The notes under the pieces: generated by a model | What the model saw: the letters and a program-made list of their open reading frames with translations, nothing else | The model's database searches: none | Told to the model about the DNA's origin: nothing | Shown here: positions 35,422 through 43,925 of the stretch, one piece after another | How positions within the stretch are numbered: position 1 is the stretch's first letter | Layout: each line of letters opens with the position of its first letter | Program-made: the position numbers and the translations under genes | From: Parachlamydiales bacterium | Lineage (GTDB): Bacteria > Chlamydiota > Chlamydiia > Chlamydiales > Rhabdochlamydiaceae | Reading direction: 5' to 3' | Length of the DNA: 56,429 bases | NCBI GenBank assembly: GCA_023265455.1 | Contig: JAHFTQ010000013.1 | Location: 1 to 56,429 of the forward strand

Positions 35422-35676
35422 ATGATGAACCCCAAAGAACAACTGACCAACGAAGCGCTCAAAAAGCACTTCCACGACAACTTTGAGCTTGCTCAATTTG
35501 CGATCAGAGTTGCCCGCTATTTAATTAAAGCCGGCCATGAAATCGACGTTCCTGAGCTCCTCAAAGAGATTCAGAAAAACCCCGGTCTTTATACCCCCGA
35601 GAACCTCGAAGCCCTCGCAAAAGCCGATGATGAAAGTTCCAAGGAAGAACCTGTTTATGACTCCAAAGACAAATAA
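35422..35676 (+). CDS. Small protein after gmk, candidate RNA polymerase omega-like subunit
   Basis: An 84-residue acidic protein with two adjacent ATGs (35422 and 35425). The helical segment LTNEALKKHFHDNFELAQFAIRVARYLIKAG, seen here in part as NFELAQFAIRVARYLIKAG, resembles the 'r..Fel...Aa.RAr.l' core of omega. The place right after gmk is where rpoZ stands in E. coli and many others. The corresponding Chlamydia gene (CT031) is usually listed as hypothetical. Similarity is limited and the omega MARVT-type N-terminus is missing, so the call is tentative. It overlaps metG by 20 bases. Confidence 0.5.
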   Translation: MMNPKEQLTNEALKKHFHDNFELAQFAIRVARYLIKAGHEIDVPELLKEIQKNPGLYTPENLEALAKADDESSKEEPVYDSKDK

Positions 35677-37360
35677 AGTTCTTGTCACTTCAGCTCTTCC
35701 TTACGCCAACGGGCAGCTCCATTTTGGGCATATTGCAGGAGCTTATCTTCCTGCCGATTGCTACGCCCGTTTTGAAAGGCTTCAGGGCAGCGAAGTGCTC
35801 TACATTTGCGGCTCGGATGAGTATGGTGTTGCCATCACGCTCAGCGCAGATGTCGCAGGCCGCACACCTCAACAGCACGTCGATCATTTCCATGTGGTTA
35901 TCCGCGATTTTTTTTCTCAGCTCGATTTTTCCTTTGATCACTACTCTCGCACCTCCTGGAAGGGACACGTCCCAACCGTTCAACAGTTTTTTCTTGACCT
36001 CTTGGCTAACGGTTACATCGAAGAAAAAGTCACCGATCAGCTCTTTTCTCCTGCTGACAACCGATTTTTAGCTGACCGGTATGTCACGGGCACCTGTCCC
36101 AAGTGTGGATTTGAAAAGGCCCGCGGCGATGAATGTCAAAAATGCGGCGCCAGCTATGAAGCCACCGATTTAAAAAACCCCTGCTCCAAACTCACCGGAG
36201 CTCCCCTCATCTTAAAACCGACACGCCACTGGTTTTTGCGTTTTGATCTCTTCAAAGACAAACTCACCAAATGGCTCTCTCAAAAAACCTGGAAACCCAA
36301 CGTCACTCACTTTGCCCAATCGTACATCGACAACTTAAAACCCCGCGCGATCACCCGTGATGGCGATTGGGGAGTTCCCATCCCTCTTCCCGGAACCGAA
36401 GGCAAAGTCCTCTACGTCTGGTTTGATGCTCCGATCGGCTATATCACCGCTACCCAGGAGTGGGCTCAAAATCAAAAAACTCCCGACGCTTGGAAAGACT
36501 ACTGGCTTGATGAAAAAACCACCTACGTTCAGTTCATTGGCAAAGACAATATCCCCTTCCACGCCATCTTTTTCCCTGCTATGGAGATGGGCCAAAATGT
36601 CCCTTACAAAATCGTCGATCAACTCCCTGCTAACGAATTTCTCAACTTAGAAGGAAGGCAGTTTAGTAAATCAGACGGCTGGACCATTGATCTCACTGAG
36701 TTTTTCCATCACTTCACCTCCGATCAAATCCGCTACGTCTTAGCAGCCAACGCCCCCGAAAGCCAAGACTCTGAATTCACCTGGAAAGATTTTCAAACCC
36801 GCTGTAACTCTGAACTCCTTGGTAAATACGGCAACTTTGCCAACCGCGTTCTCGTCTTCCTCCAAAATCACTGCCAAGGTAAAGTCCCTCCCCAAAAAAC
36901 ACTCTCCGATATCGACCGCACCTTCCTTACAAAGCTGGATCAACTCGCCGAAGAGATCCGCTCAGCCTACCGTAGCTTCAGTCTCCGGCGAGCTACAGCT
37001 CTTCTCATGGAACTGGCCCAAACCGGCAACGTCTATTTCGATTCCCAAAAACCGTGGTCGCTGGCCAAAGCTCTAGAGACTCACTCTCAAATGCAGACCG
37101 TCGTCTACAACTGTCTCATCTGTCTCAAACTCATGGCCCTCACCTCCTGTCCTATCTTGCCTCAAACCTCTCAAAAGCTCTGGGAGATGCTCGGCCAAAC
37201 CACCTCTCTTGCAAAATCTCAATGGGATGCCATCATCTCAGAAAAACCTTCTCCCGACCTACCCCTTCCTCCTCCCCAAATTCTCTTTAAAAGGGTCGAA
37301 GACGCACTCATCCAAGAGCAAGAAAACAAATTAAAGGCTCTCATCCAAGGAGCAAAATAA
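35657..37360 (+). CDS. metG: Methionyl-tRNA synthetase
   Basis: From the ATG at 35657 the protein has 567 residues. Class I signature motifs are HFGH (HIGH equivalent) near residue 22, and QFSKS as the KMSKS equivalent, with glutamine in place of the first lysine and the second lysine retained. A zinc knuckle with CPKCGFEKARGDECQKCG is inserted in the connective region. The C-terminal anticodon-binding helices are present; there is no tRNA-binding extra domain. The stop codon overlaps the start of the first ankyrin gene (TAATG). A copy of its last 80 bases is found at 38338-38427, left by a tandem duplication. Confidence 0.95.
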   Translation: MTPKTNKVLVTSALPYANGQLHFGHIAGAYLPADCYARFERLQGSEVLYICGSDEYGVAITLSADVAGRTPQQHVDHFHVVIRDFFSQLDFSFDHYSRTSWKGHVPTVQQFFLDLLANGYIEEKVTDQLFSPADNRFLADRYVTGTCPKCGFEKARGDECQKCGASYEATDLKNPCSKLTGAPLILKPTRHWFLRFDLFKDKLTKWLSQKTWKPNVTHFAQSYIDNLKPRAITRDGDWGVPIPLPGTEGKVLYVWFDAPIGYITATQEWAQNQKTPDAWKDYWLDEKTTYVQFIGKDNIPFHAIFFPAMEMGQNVPYKIVDQLPANEFLNLEGRQFSKSDGWTIDLTEFFHHFTSDQIRYVLAANAPESQDSEFTWKDFQTRCNSELLGKYGNFANRVLVFLQNHCQGKVPPQKTLSDIDRTFLTKLDQLAEEIRSAYRSFSLRRATALLMELAQTGNVYFDSQKPWSLAKALETHSQMQTVVYNCLICLKLMALTSCPILPQTSQKLWEMLGQTTSLAKSQWDAIISEKPSPDLPLPPPQILFKRVEDALIQEQENKLKALIQGAK

Positions 37361-38358
37361 TGGCAGCTATATATTTTCGTCAGCAAGTTCTCCCCGCAAT
37401 ATATAAAATCGGCCATGTCACATTACCTGCCCTTATCGATCAAGTGGCCTATCGGGTTTTTACGCGTCGACTTCCTCAGAAAAGCTTCTTCCTGCTCGGA
37501 ACTCTTGCAGGCATGGCAGGGCTTGTAGTTCTTACTCCAAAATTGCTCAGAACTGTCGCCCTAGGCGTCTATCTCTCTTACAAAGCTCTCCAAGTTTATT
37601 TGCTTTATCACCCAAAAGCTTCCTCTAAACCTCATGTAAATAGGCAAAAGCTCATTGGTCAGCTTTGGACCGCAGTTGAAAAAGGACGCCTTAAGATAGC
37701 CGAAGAACTATGGACTCAAGATCCCACTTTGTTAGACGAAGTTGATGAGAATGGCTGGACTCTACTTCATTACGGAGTTATATATGGTCAGGATGAAATG
37801 ATCGAAGCGATATGGCTTCAAGCTCCTCATTTACTACAGAAGGTTGATAATGAGGGTAATACCCCGCTTCATAACGCGGCTGCATGTGGTGAGCTTGAGA
37901 TTTTAAAGTGGCTAGATTCGAAAGATCCGTCTCTTTTGAAAAAAAGAAATAATGATGATCAATCTGTGCTTGACTTGGCAGCGTTCAATGGTTGTAAAGC
38001 CATGTCTGTTTGGATCTTGGATAAAGACGCGACAATGTTAACAGCTAACTGGCTTGACCGAACACCATTTCATGCGGCGGCTCAAAAAGGACATCTTGAA
38101 GTGCTAGAGAAGCTATGGAAAATCAACCCTACTCTATTGAAGCATGCTGATATAAATGGTGATACTCCGCTTCACGTAGCGGCTAATGAAGATCGCCTGA
38201 AAGTTGCTCAATGGATATGCAGTAAGAGCCCAGATCAAGTTACTGTAAAAAATGCTGCCGGATGCACCCCTTACCAAGTTGCTATGAGATATGAGCACTT
38301 CGAATTAGCCGAGTGGTTGAACGCAAATCACTCTGCATCCTCCACAAATTCTCTTTAA
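37360..38358 (+). CDS. Ankyrin-repeat protein with N-terminal hydrophobic segment (copy 1)
   Basis: A 332-residue protein. The first 90 residues contain a hydrophobic stretch (FFLLGTLAGMAGLVVLTP, about 44-61) and LGVYLSYKALQVYLLY. After a short linker, about six ankyrin repeats follow, for example NEGNTPLHNAAACGELEILK and INGDTPLHVAANEDRLKVAQ. Ankyrin repeats bind proteins, and such proteins are common in amoeba-associated bacteria. AAGGAG precedes the ATG, which overlaps the metG stop (TAATG), so translation is coupled to metG. The last residues (SSTNSL) are read from duplicated metG DNA in another frame. Paralogue at 38428-39930. Confidence 0.85.
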   Translation: MAAIYFRQQVLPAIYKIGHVTLPALIDQVAYRVFTRRLPQKSFFLLGTLAGMAGLVVLTPKLLRTVALGVYLSYKALQVYLLYHPKASSKPHVNRQKLIGQLWTAVEKGRLKIAEELWTQDPTLLDEVDENGWTLLHYGVIYGQDEMIEAIWLQAPHLLQKVDNEGNTPLHNAAACGELEILKWLDSKDPSLLKKRNNDDQSVLDLAAFNGCKAMSVWILDKDATMLTANWLDRTPFHAAAQKGHLEVLEKLWKINPTLLKHADINGDTPLHVAANEDRLKVAQWICSKSPDQVTVKNAAGCTPYQVAMRYEHFELAEWLNANHSASSTNSL

Positions 38359-38427
38359 AAGGGTCGAAGATGCTATGATTCAAGAGCAAGAAAATAAGTT
38401 AAAGTCTCTCATCCCAGGAGTAAAATA
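38338..38427 (+). repeat. Relic copy of the metG 3' end between ankyrin genes
   Basis: This interval matches the last about 85 bases of metG (from about 37275 to 37360) at roughly 85-90% identity, including the CTCTTTAAAAGGGTCGAAGA run and the AGGAG-TAAAATA-ATG start context. In the metG frame it still reads like FKRVEDAMIQEQENKLKSL. The second ankyrin gene therefore inherited its ribosome-binding site from metG coding DNA. Confidence 0.88.
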
Positions 38428-39930
38428 ATGGCAGCTATCTATTTTCGTCAGCAAGTTCTCCCTGCAATATACAAAATCGGCCATGTCGCTTTACCTGCCA
38501 TGATCGATCAAGTGGTCTATCGGGTTCTTCCCCGCAGACCCCTCTTTTTAGGAACTCTGACAGGCTTAGCAGGAGTTGTAGTTCTTACTCCAAAATCGCT
38601 CAGAACTGTCGCCCTAGGCGTTTATCTCTCTTACAAAGCTCTTCAAGTCTATTTGCTTTATAGAGCACCACGGATTAACCAAGAACCCGTTAACCCTTTT
38701 TATGATGCAATCAAAAATGGCAATCTTGAGGATGTCAAGACACTCTGGGAGCGAGCTACTCAAGAAGGCGTTTCTTTGTTAAAAGAACATGGGAATACCC
38801 CCATTCATGTGGCAGTGCTTTCTGACAAACTTGACATTGCTCAGTGGCTAATTTCTCAAGATCGTTCTCTGCTAAATCGAGCTGACGATCGTGGTTGGAC
38901 GCCCCTTCATATGGCAGTTTCTATTAGCACATTTGAATTTGTCCAGTGGCTAACCGATCAACCTGGTATTCTGCTAGATTGCCGTATCAAAGAATCTGGC
39001 TTAACCCCACTTCATCTAGCAGTTAGCAACAACAAAATTGAGATGGCTCATTTGCTCAATTCTAAAGATTCACTTTTGAAATACAGAACAGATGATCACC
39101 GTAAAACTCCATGGCAATTAGCCAAGGACTTGGGCAAGGAAGCCGTTTTTTTTCCTCCGAAGAATCAAACGGACACCCAAGGCTCAGCTCCAACATCAAA
39201 CAATCTTCCCACTCCTAAAGTGAGCCGATCAGAACTCATTTCTCAGCTGCAGGCCGCAGTTAAAAGGGGTGAGCTTAAGACGGCCGAAAAACTATGGACT
39301 CAAAATCCCACTTTGTTAAATGAGGTTGATAAGGACGGCTGGACCCTATTTCATTACGGAGCGGACAATGGTCAGCTTGAGATGGTGGAGGCGATATGGG
39401 TTCAAGCGCCTTCTTTACTAAGCAAGGTTGATAATGAGGGTGAGACCCCGCTTCATAACGCGGCTGCAAGTGGTGAGCTTGAGGTGTTAAAGTGGCTAGA
39501 TTCGAAAGATCCATCTCTTTTGAAAAAAAGAGGCAATGAGGGCCGATCTGTGTTTGACTGGGCGGTGTGTAAAGGTCATATCGACGTGATGGTTTGGATC
39601 TTGGATAAAGATGCGTCGATGTTGACAGCTAACTCATTTGGCTGGACTCCATTTCATTCGGCGGCTCAAGGGGGGTATCTTCAAGTGCTAGATGAGCTAT
39701 GGAAACTCAACTCTACTCTATTGAATCATGCTGACATGAATGGTAATACTCCGCTTCACGTAGCGGCTAATGAGGGTCGCCTTGATGCAGTTAAGTGGAT
39801 ATGCCAGCAGAGCCCGAATCAAGCTACTGTAAAAAATATTGCCGGATTCACTGCTTACCAAGTTGCTATGGGATTTAAACACCCCGAAGTCGCCGAGTGG
39901 TTGAAAGAAAATCACCCTGCATCAAATTAA
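38428..39930 (+). CDS. Ankyrin-repeat protein with N-terminal hydrophobic segment (copy 2)
   Basis: A 500-residue paralogue of the preceding gene. Residues 1-90 are almost identical to copy 1 (IYFRQQVLPAIYKIGHV, then the hydrophobic VYLSYKALQVYLLY). A block of about 160 residues with three to four extra ankyrin repeats (HGNTPIHVAVLSDKLDIAQ, DRGWTPLHMAVSIS, ESGLTPLHLAVSNNKIEMA) and a Ser/Thr/Pro linker is present only here. The C-terminal 250 residues again follow copy 1 closely. Its start context was copied from the metG end. Gene conversion or recombination with copy 1 would be easy. A membrane-linked, host-interacting role is likely. Confidence 0.85.
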   Translation: MAAIYFRQQVLPAIYKIGHVALPAMIDQVVYRVLPRRPLFLGTLTGLAGVVVLTPKSLRTVALGVYLSYKALQVYLLYRAPRINQEPVNPFYDAIKNGNLEDVKTLWERATQEGVSLLKEHGNTPIHVAVLSDKLDIAQWLISQDRSLLNRADDRGWTPLHMAVSISTFEFVQWLTDQPGILLDCRIKESGLTPLHLAVSNNKIEMAHLLNSKDSLLKYRTDDHRKTPWQLAKDLGKEAVFFPPKNQTDTQGSAPTSNNLPTPKVSRSELISQLQAAVKRGELKTAEKLWTQNPTLLNEVDKDGWTLFHYGADNGQLEMVEAIWVQAPSLLSKVDNEGETPLHNAAASGELEVLKWLDSKDPSLLKKRGNEGRSVFDWAVCKGHIDVMVWILDKDASMLTANSFGWTPFHSAAQGGYLQVLDELWKLNSTLLNHADMNGNTPLHVAANEGRLDAVKWICQQSPNQATVKNIAGFTAYQVAMGFKHPEVAEWLKENHPASN

Positions 39931-40016
39931 ATTTTAGGGTGATTTCCCCTACCCCAATAACTTGTTTTACTGTAAAATGGTTGTCCAAATAAGCCTCAAT
40001 TTATAGGGGAGAATGA

Positions 40017-43000
40017 ATGGCAACTCTTAACTTGTTACAACGGACTTGTACTGCCTTGAATCAAGCCCAGTACTTGACTGACTTGAATGTTCAAGTTGTT
40101 GAGGGAAAAAAAGTCTTGGCTTTGTGCTGGTATGCTCAGATTCCACTACTTGGGCGGTTAGTGAGTTATATCTGCTATTGCATCTATGAAGGTCAGCCCA
40201 TACAGCAGGCTCTAAAAGAAATTTTAGACCAACATCAGCAAGAATTAAACCTCTCTGTTGCTAACATCCTCTTACAAAATCCTGAAACATTTTCAAATCA
40301 AATCTACGATTCATCTGTCAAGTTAGGGCACTGTTATGATCGGTTTACGGCTTTGACGGGTCAAGGAGCACCCGAAAAATCTCGGCTCAATTATAGCCAA
40401 GTCTTGCCAATGGCCTCACCTTCAAATTCATCCCATTTAGTGGGAGATCTTAGCGCTTTATGCAACAAGGTTAGCAATATTCACCGAGCGACTCTGTTTT
40501 ATACTCAGTCTCCTACCGAGGAGCTGCGAACCCAATTGATTGAGAGATATCGATCAGGCCAAAAGGAACTCAAAGCGCTTCTATGCGACTTTGTAAAGTT
40601 TGCTGAGGAAGTCACCGAAGATTTAGCAATCGCTCAAATAGATGTTATTTATCAACGACTTCAAGAGATCAAGCGGCAATTACATTTGGAGGGCGATCCT
40701 GCTCAAGATTGGATCAATTTTGATCAGCTTTTAGAGACTGAAAAGGGTTCTTTTTGGGAGTTCAAGGAAAGCGAGCTTATCAAAGCTCGCCGTATGGGCA
40801 AATTAGCCATCAAATTGATCTCTTGTGGATCTGTTGCCCAATCCTTTTACAATCAACTGTGTGGATTTGTCGGAGAATATCGCAAGCGGTTCAAGGTCAA
40901 TATCAAGGATTACATTTGCCATAGCGCAAAAGAATCAGAGCTCCAAAAACTGAAAGCTCTTTATCAAAAAATCGACAAAATCACCTCTCAGACCTATCAA
41001 ATTGGACGGTTACTCAAAGTCTCAGCAAATATCAATAGAACCTTATTTGATTTGGAAAATATTTTTGTTGATCCCGCCTTCTCAAGAGCGAAATCTCAAC
41101 TCAGAAAATTTTCCAATGACCCAAAGGACTTAATTCTTTTGACCCGTTTAGATCAACTAATCCAAGAACTTAATCCTACCCTTCAAGGACAATCCAAAAA
41201 AATCGCTCAGCGTGTGACGGATATTGCGCAAACCTATCTTGCGCTGCAAGCTGCGGAAAAAAAGGCAGGCATGACGGTTTCTGAGTTAAAAACACGTGCC
41301 ATGCACTTAAAAAACAAGAATTGGACCTATTTAGAGAAGTTTGAGGAAGCAGAAGAGATCCTACAGGAAATCCAAAGGCTGCAAGGGAAGATCGCAGATC
41401 TTGCTCCTTTCGTGCCTCATCTCATGCGGCATCTTCAAGGTGTTTTAAAAGAGGTTCAAGGAAGTTTAGATTTCCCCTTTTTTCCCGAAGATGCTCAGCT
41501 GCAGATTCTCAGAGCGCTCTCCTATGAAAAATTAGAAAAGGTCGTCAAAAAATATCCACAAACTGAAAAAATGGTTGAGAGGGTTCTTGCCCAGCGAGTT
41601 CCTGGTGTTGTTGCTGCTATGATTAAGGATTTACGGGAACAAATCCGGTTATATTTTCTTGCGTCAGCAAAGATCGTAGACTCTTTGAGCAAGCGAATTC
41701 GTGATTACCGAGATGGGTCACCTGAGGATCTTCCTCAAAATAAAGACCTGTTGCTGAATGCGTATATTAAAGAGAAAAAAAGTCTGGAACAGGCCCTATC
41801 AAAAAAAGATGTCGTTTGTGAAAAACTTCTCCAAATGCATGAAGAAGCTTTAACCCAAGTGCCTCCTCAAGATTTAACCCAGGCTATGGATTACCTGAAA
41901 AAACAGCAGGAAGTTTTGGTTTTGGCTTTATCTCTGATAGAGCCTGTTGTTTTTAAAAACATTGCCTTGTCCTGCACACCGTCTTACATCACTGGCAAGA
42001 ACATGAATAAGACAAAAAAGGTAGGACAGGGTTGCAGCTGTGAAATTCATCGAGCTCTTAAAAAAAGTTTGCTGTTGAGTCGTTATTACAAAATGATGAG
42101 ATCTCATGATACGAAGCTTTTCAAGGAAAGTGACGTCGTTCGAGAAATGTTCGATGTATTGTTGGAATGTGATCCGATGAAAGCAGCCAATCTTTTGCTG
42201 CGAATGCCGCGAGGAACTCCGACCGAAATCTCAACGGTCAAGTCATATTTACTAAAAATTAAAGACAAAACGACTTCTCAGGGTGGGCAACCCCTTGCAA
42301 AGCTTCCCACCTGCCCCGAAAAACAACAGCTCCTCAATTTAGCCAGTCGGCTATTCGATGATACGCCTTTAGCAGAGCTTGCTGAAGAGTTAGATCTACC
42401 CTGGTTTAAAGAAAAAACTTGGAAAGAAATCGATAGCACGATTGTTAGTCAATTTCATGAGTTTAAAAAGTCGCTGTCTCCATTTGAAATGTTGCAACTG
42501 CGCGATGCAGCAGCTTGGATTATGCGAAGCCCCCATTTTATTGAGAAAGAGCCACTTCTCGTTGCCCATTGCAAAAAGATTTATGAACTGTTGGCTCCGA
42601 ATATCTTGAGTCTACCATTAGATCTGTTAAGCTACATTTATTCTTACGAGACTGCTGCAAGCCATTTAATCGTTTCAAAAGAGTGGAATAGCAATTTTGC
42701 TGTGTTTAATGCACGCAAGACCCCCCTGCGGTTTTCAGAATTAGTGAATGGGGTGCAAGAGCAGCTGGAATCTTATCAGGTAGAAGAGATTCTCCTTACA
42801 CCAGTCGTGGAGAAATTGAAAGGGATGAATTTAAAACCTCTGAAAAATGTGCCCGAAAATATCGAGGAGGTTAAAGTGTTTGTACAAAGCAGGCTTAAAG
42901 AACTGGTTTACGTTCTTTCACCTTTGCCACGCAGTCATTTAAAAAAGCTGGACATAACACCCTTCCATACAAATTATCTTCTTTTTGGAAAAACATCTCC

Positions 43001-43925
43001 TAAGCCGGGTGATTCATGTCTTGTTAAGAAAAGCTTTAAAGAGAGTCGAGTCTGGAATTGGTACAACGCTACAAAACCTAGCTGGCCAGGAGCAAATCCA
43101 GCTAACGGAAGATTTGATATTAAGGGCCAAACCAGACGCCGTTTACAACTGCTTGCCGAGACAGCTCCCGAAGCGGTCTTGGATTGTATTCTCAATAACC
43201 CTGCGTCCTGGTTTCATGAAAACTGTGAAGAGATGGACGCCCTTTTAAGGTATCTTATCAGCTTAAGCCGTCAGCAACATCCGTCTTCTTGCGACCCCTT
43301 TGCTATTTTTCCACCTTCCGATAAAAAGGATATATTTCTCCAGGACATGATCCGTCGAAGAGAGAATATTCTTTCTGGTCACGATATTCTACATATAGTA
43401 GATGCAATTCAAAATCGTGGACTTAAGGAATTAGCACTCATAGGTATAGCAAGTGGATTTATTAGGCTGGGGATAGATCCTCTGCACCTAGACCAACTTG
43501 ATCCAACTAAGGAAAAAGAAGCTTTGGCTCTCCAGTGTTTCCAAAAAATGAAAGAACTGGGAGGAGATATCCCCATAAGTAAAACGATATCTTTCTTAGT
43601 GAATGACTCAGACGGTGGAACTATAGCAGGAAAGTCTCTTGTCATGCTAGCCACGCAAATTCCAGATGGGACGATACGAGATCAAACACTTAAACGATTG
43701 TTATCGAACTTGAAAGATTCGTCAGTTAGCGTCTTGGAAGAACTGGTGCTTGCTTTAGAGTTCATCCACGATAAAGCCCAATTTGGACTGGACCTATTTA
43801 TTTTCATTATTGTAAATAAGTTCAAATTAAAAAATCCACGAGCTTTACTCCGTTACATTGTGGATGAAAACTATAGGAAGGCTGCAGAAACGATTCTGAA
43901 TGTGGAGTTACCTGCTACCACTTAA
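40017..43925 (+). CDS. Very large hypothetical protein with internal F-box-like segment
   Basis: A 1302-residue, mostly helical protein. Residues 1-60 have a hydrophobic patch (WYAQIPLLGRLVSYICYCIY, about 39-58). Much of the region 130-700 is charged and likely to form coiled coils. At about 859-895 NILSLPLDLLSYIYSYETAA and HLIVSKEWN resemble an F-box (hydrophobic-Pro-x-x-hydrophobic start and a final W-N helix). The C-terminal part (900-1302) is helical and may form repeats. No enzyme motif is seen. GGGGAGA precedes the ATG. It converges with recD2, overlapping by 18 bases, and occupies the place between metG and recD where Chlamydia has no gene. Probably an effector-type protein. Confidence 0.65.
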   Translation: MATLNLLQRTCTALNQAQYLTDLNVQVVEGKKVLALCWYAQIPLLGRLVSYICYCIYEGQPIQQALKEILDQHQQELNLSVANILLQNPETFSNQIYDSSVKLGHCYDRFTALTGQGAPEKSRLNYSQVLPMASPSNSSHLVGDLSALCNKVSNIHRATLFYTQSPTEELRTQLIERYRSGQKELKALLCDFVKFAEEVTEDLAIAQIDVIYQRLQEIKRQLHLEGDPAQDWINFDQLLETEKGSFWEFKESELIKARRMGKLAIKLISCGSVAQSFYNQLCGFVGEYRKRFKVNIKDYICHSAKESELQKLKALYQKIDKITSQTYQIGRLLKVSANINRTLFDLENIFVDPAFSRAKSQLRKFSNDPKDLILLTRLDQLIQELNPTLQGQSKKIAQRVTDIAQTYLALQAAEKKAGMTVSELKTRAMHLKNKNWTYLEKFEEAEEILQEIQRLQGKIADLAPFVPHLMRHLQGVLKEVQGSLDFPFFPEDAQLQILRALSYEKLEKVVKKYPQTEKMVERVLAQRVPGVVAAMIKDLREQIRLYFLASAKIVDSLSKRIRDYRDGSPEDLPQNKDLLLNAYIKEKKSLEQALSKKDVVCEKLLQMHEEALTQVPPQDLTQAMDYLKKQQEVLVLALSLIEPVVFKNIALSCTPSYITGKNMNKTKKVGQGCSCEIHRALKKSLLLSRYYKMMRSHDTKLFKESDVVREMFDVLLECDPMKAANLLLRMPRGTPTEISTVKSYLLKIKDKTTSQGGQPLAKLPTCPEKQQLLNLASRLFDDTPLAELAEELDLPWFKEKTWKEIDSTIVSQFHEFKKSLSPFEMLQLRDAAAWIMRSPHFIEKEPLLVAHCKKIYELLAPNILSLPLDLLSYIYSYETAASHLIVSKEWNSNFAVFNARKTPLRFSELVNGVQEQLESYQVEEILLTPVVEKLKGMNLKPLKNVPENIEEVKVFVQSRLKELVYVLSPLPRSHLKKLDITPFHTNYLLFGKTSPKPGDSCLVKKSFKESRVWNWYNATKPSWPGANPANGRFDIKGQTRRRLQLLAETAPEAVLDCILNNPASWFHENCEEMDALLRYLISLSRQQHPSSCDPFAIFPPSDKKDIFLQDMIRRRENILSGHDILHIVDAIQNRGLKELALIGIASGFIRLGIDPLHLDQLDPTKEKEALALQCFQKMKELGGDIPISKTISFLVNDSDGGTIAGKSLVMLATQIPDGTIRDQTLKRLLSNLKDSSVSVLEELVLALEFIHDKAQFGLDLFIFIIVNKFKLKNPRALLRYIVDENYRKAAETILNVELPATT

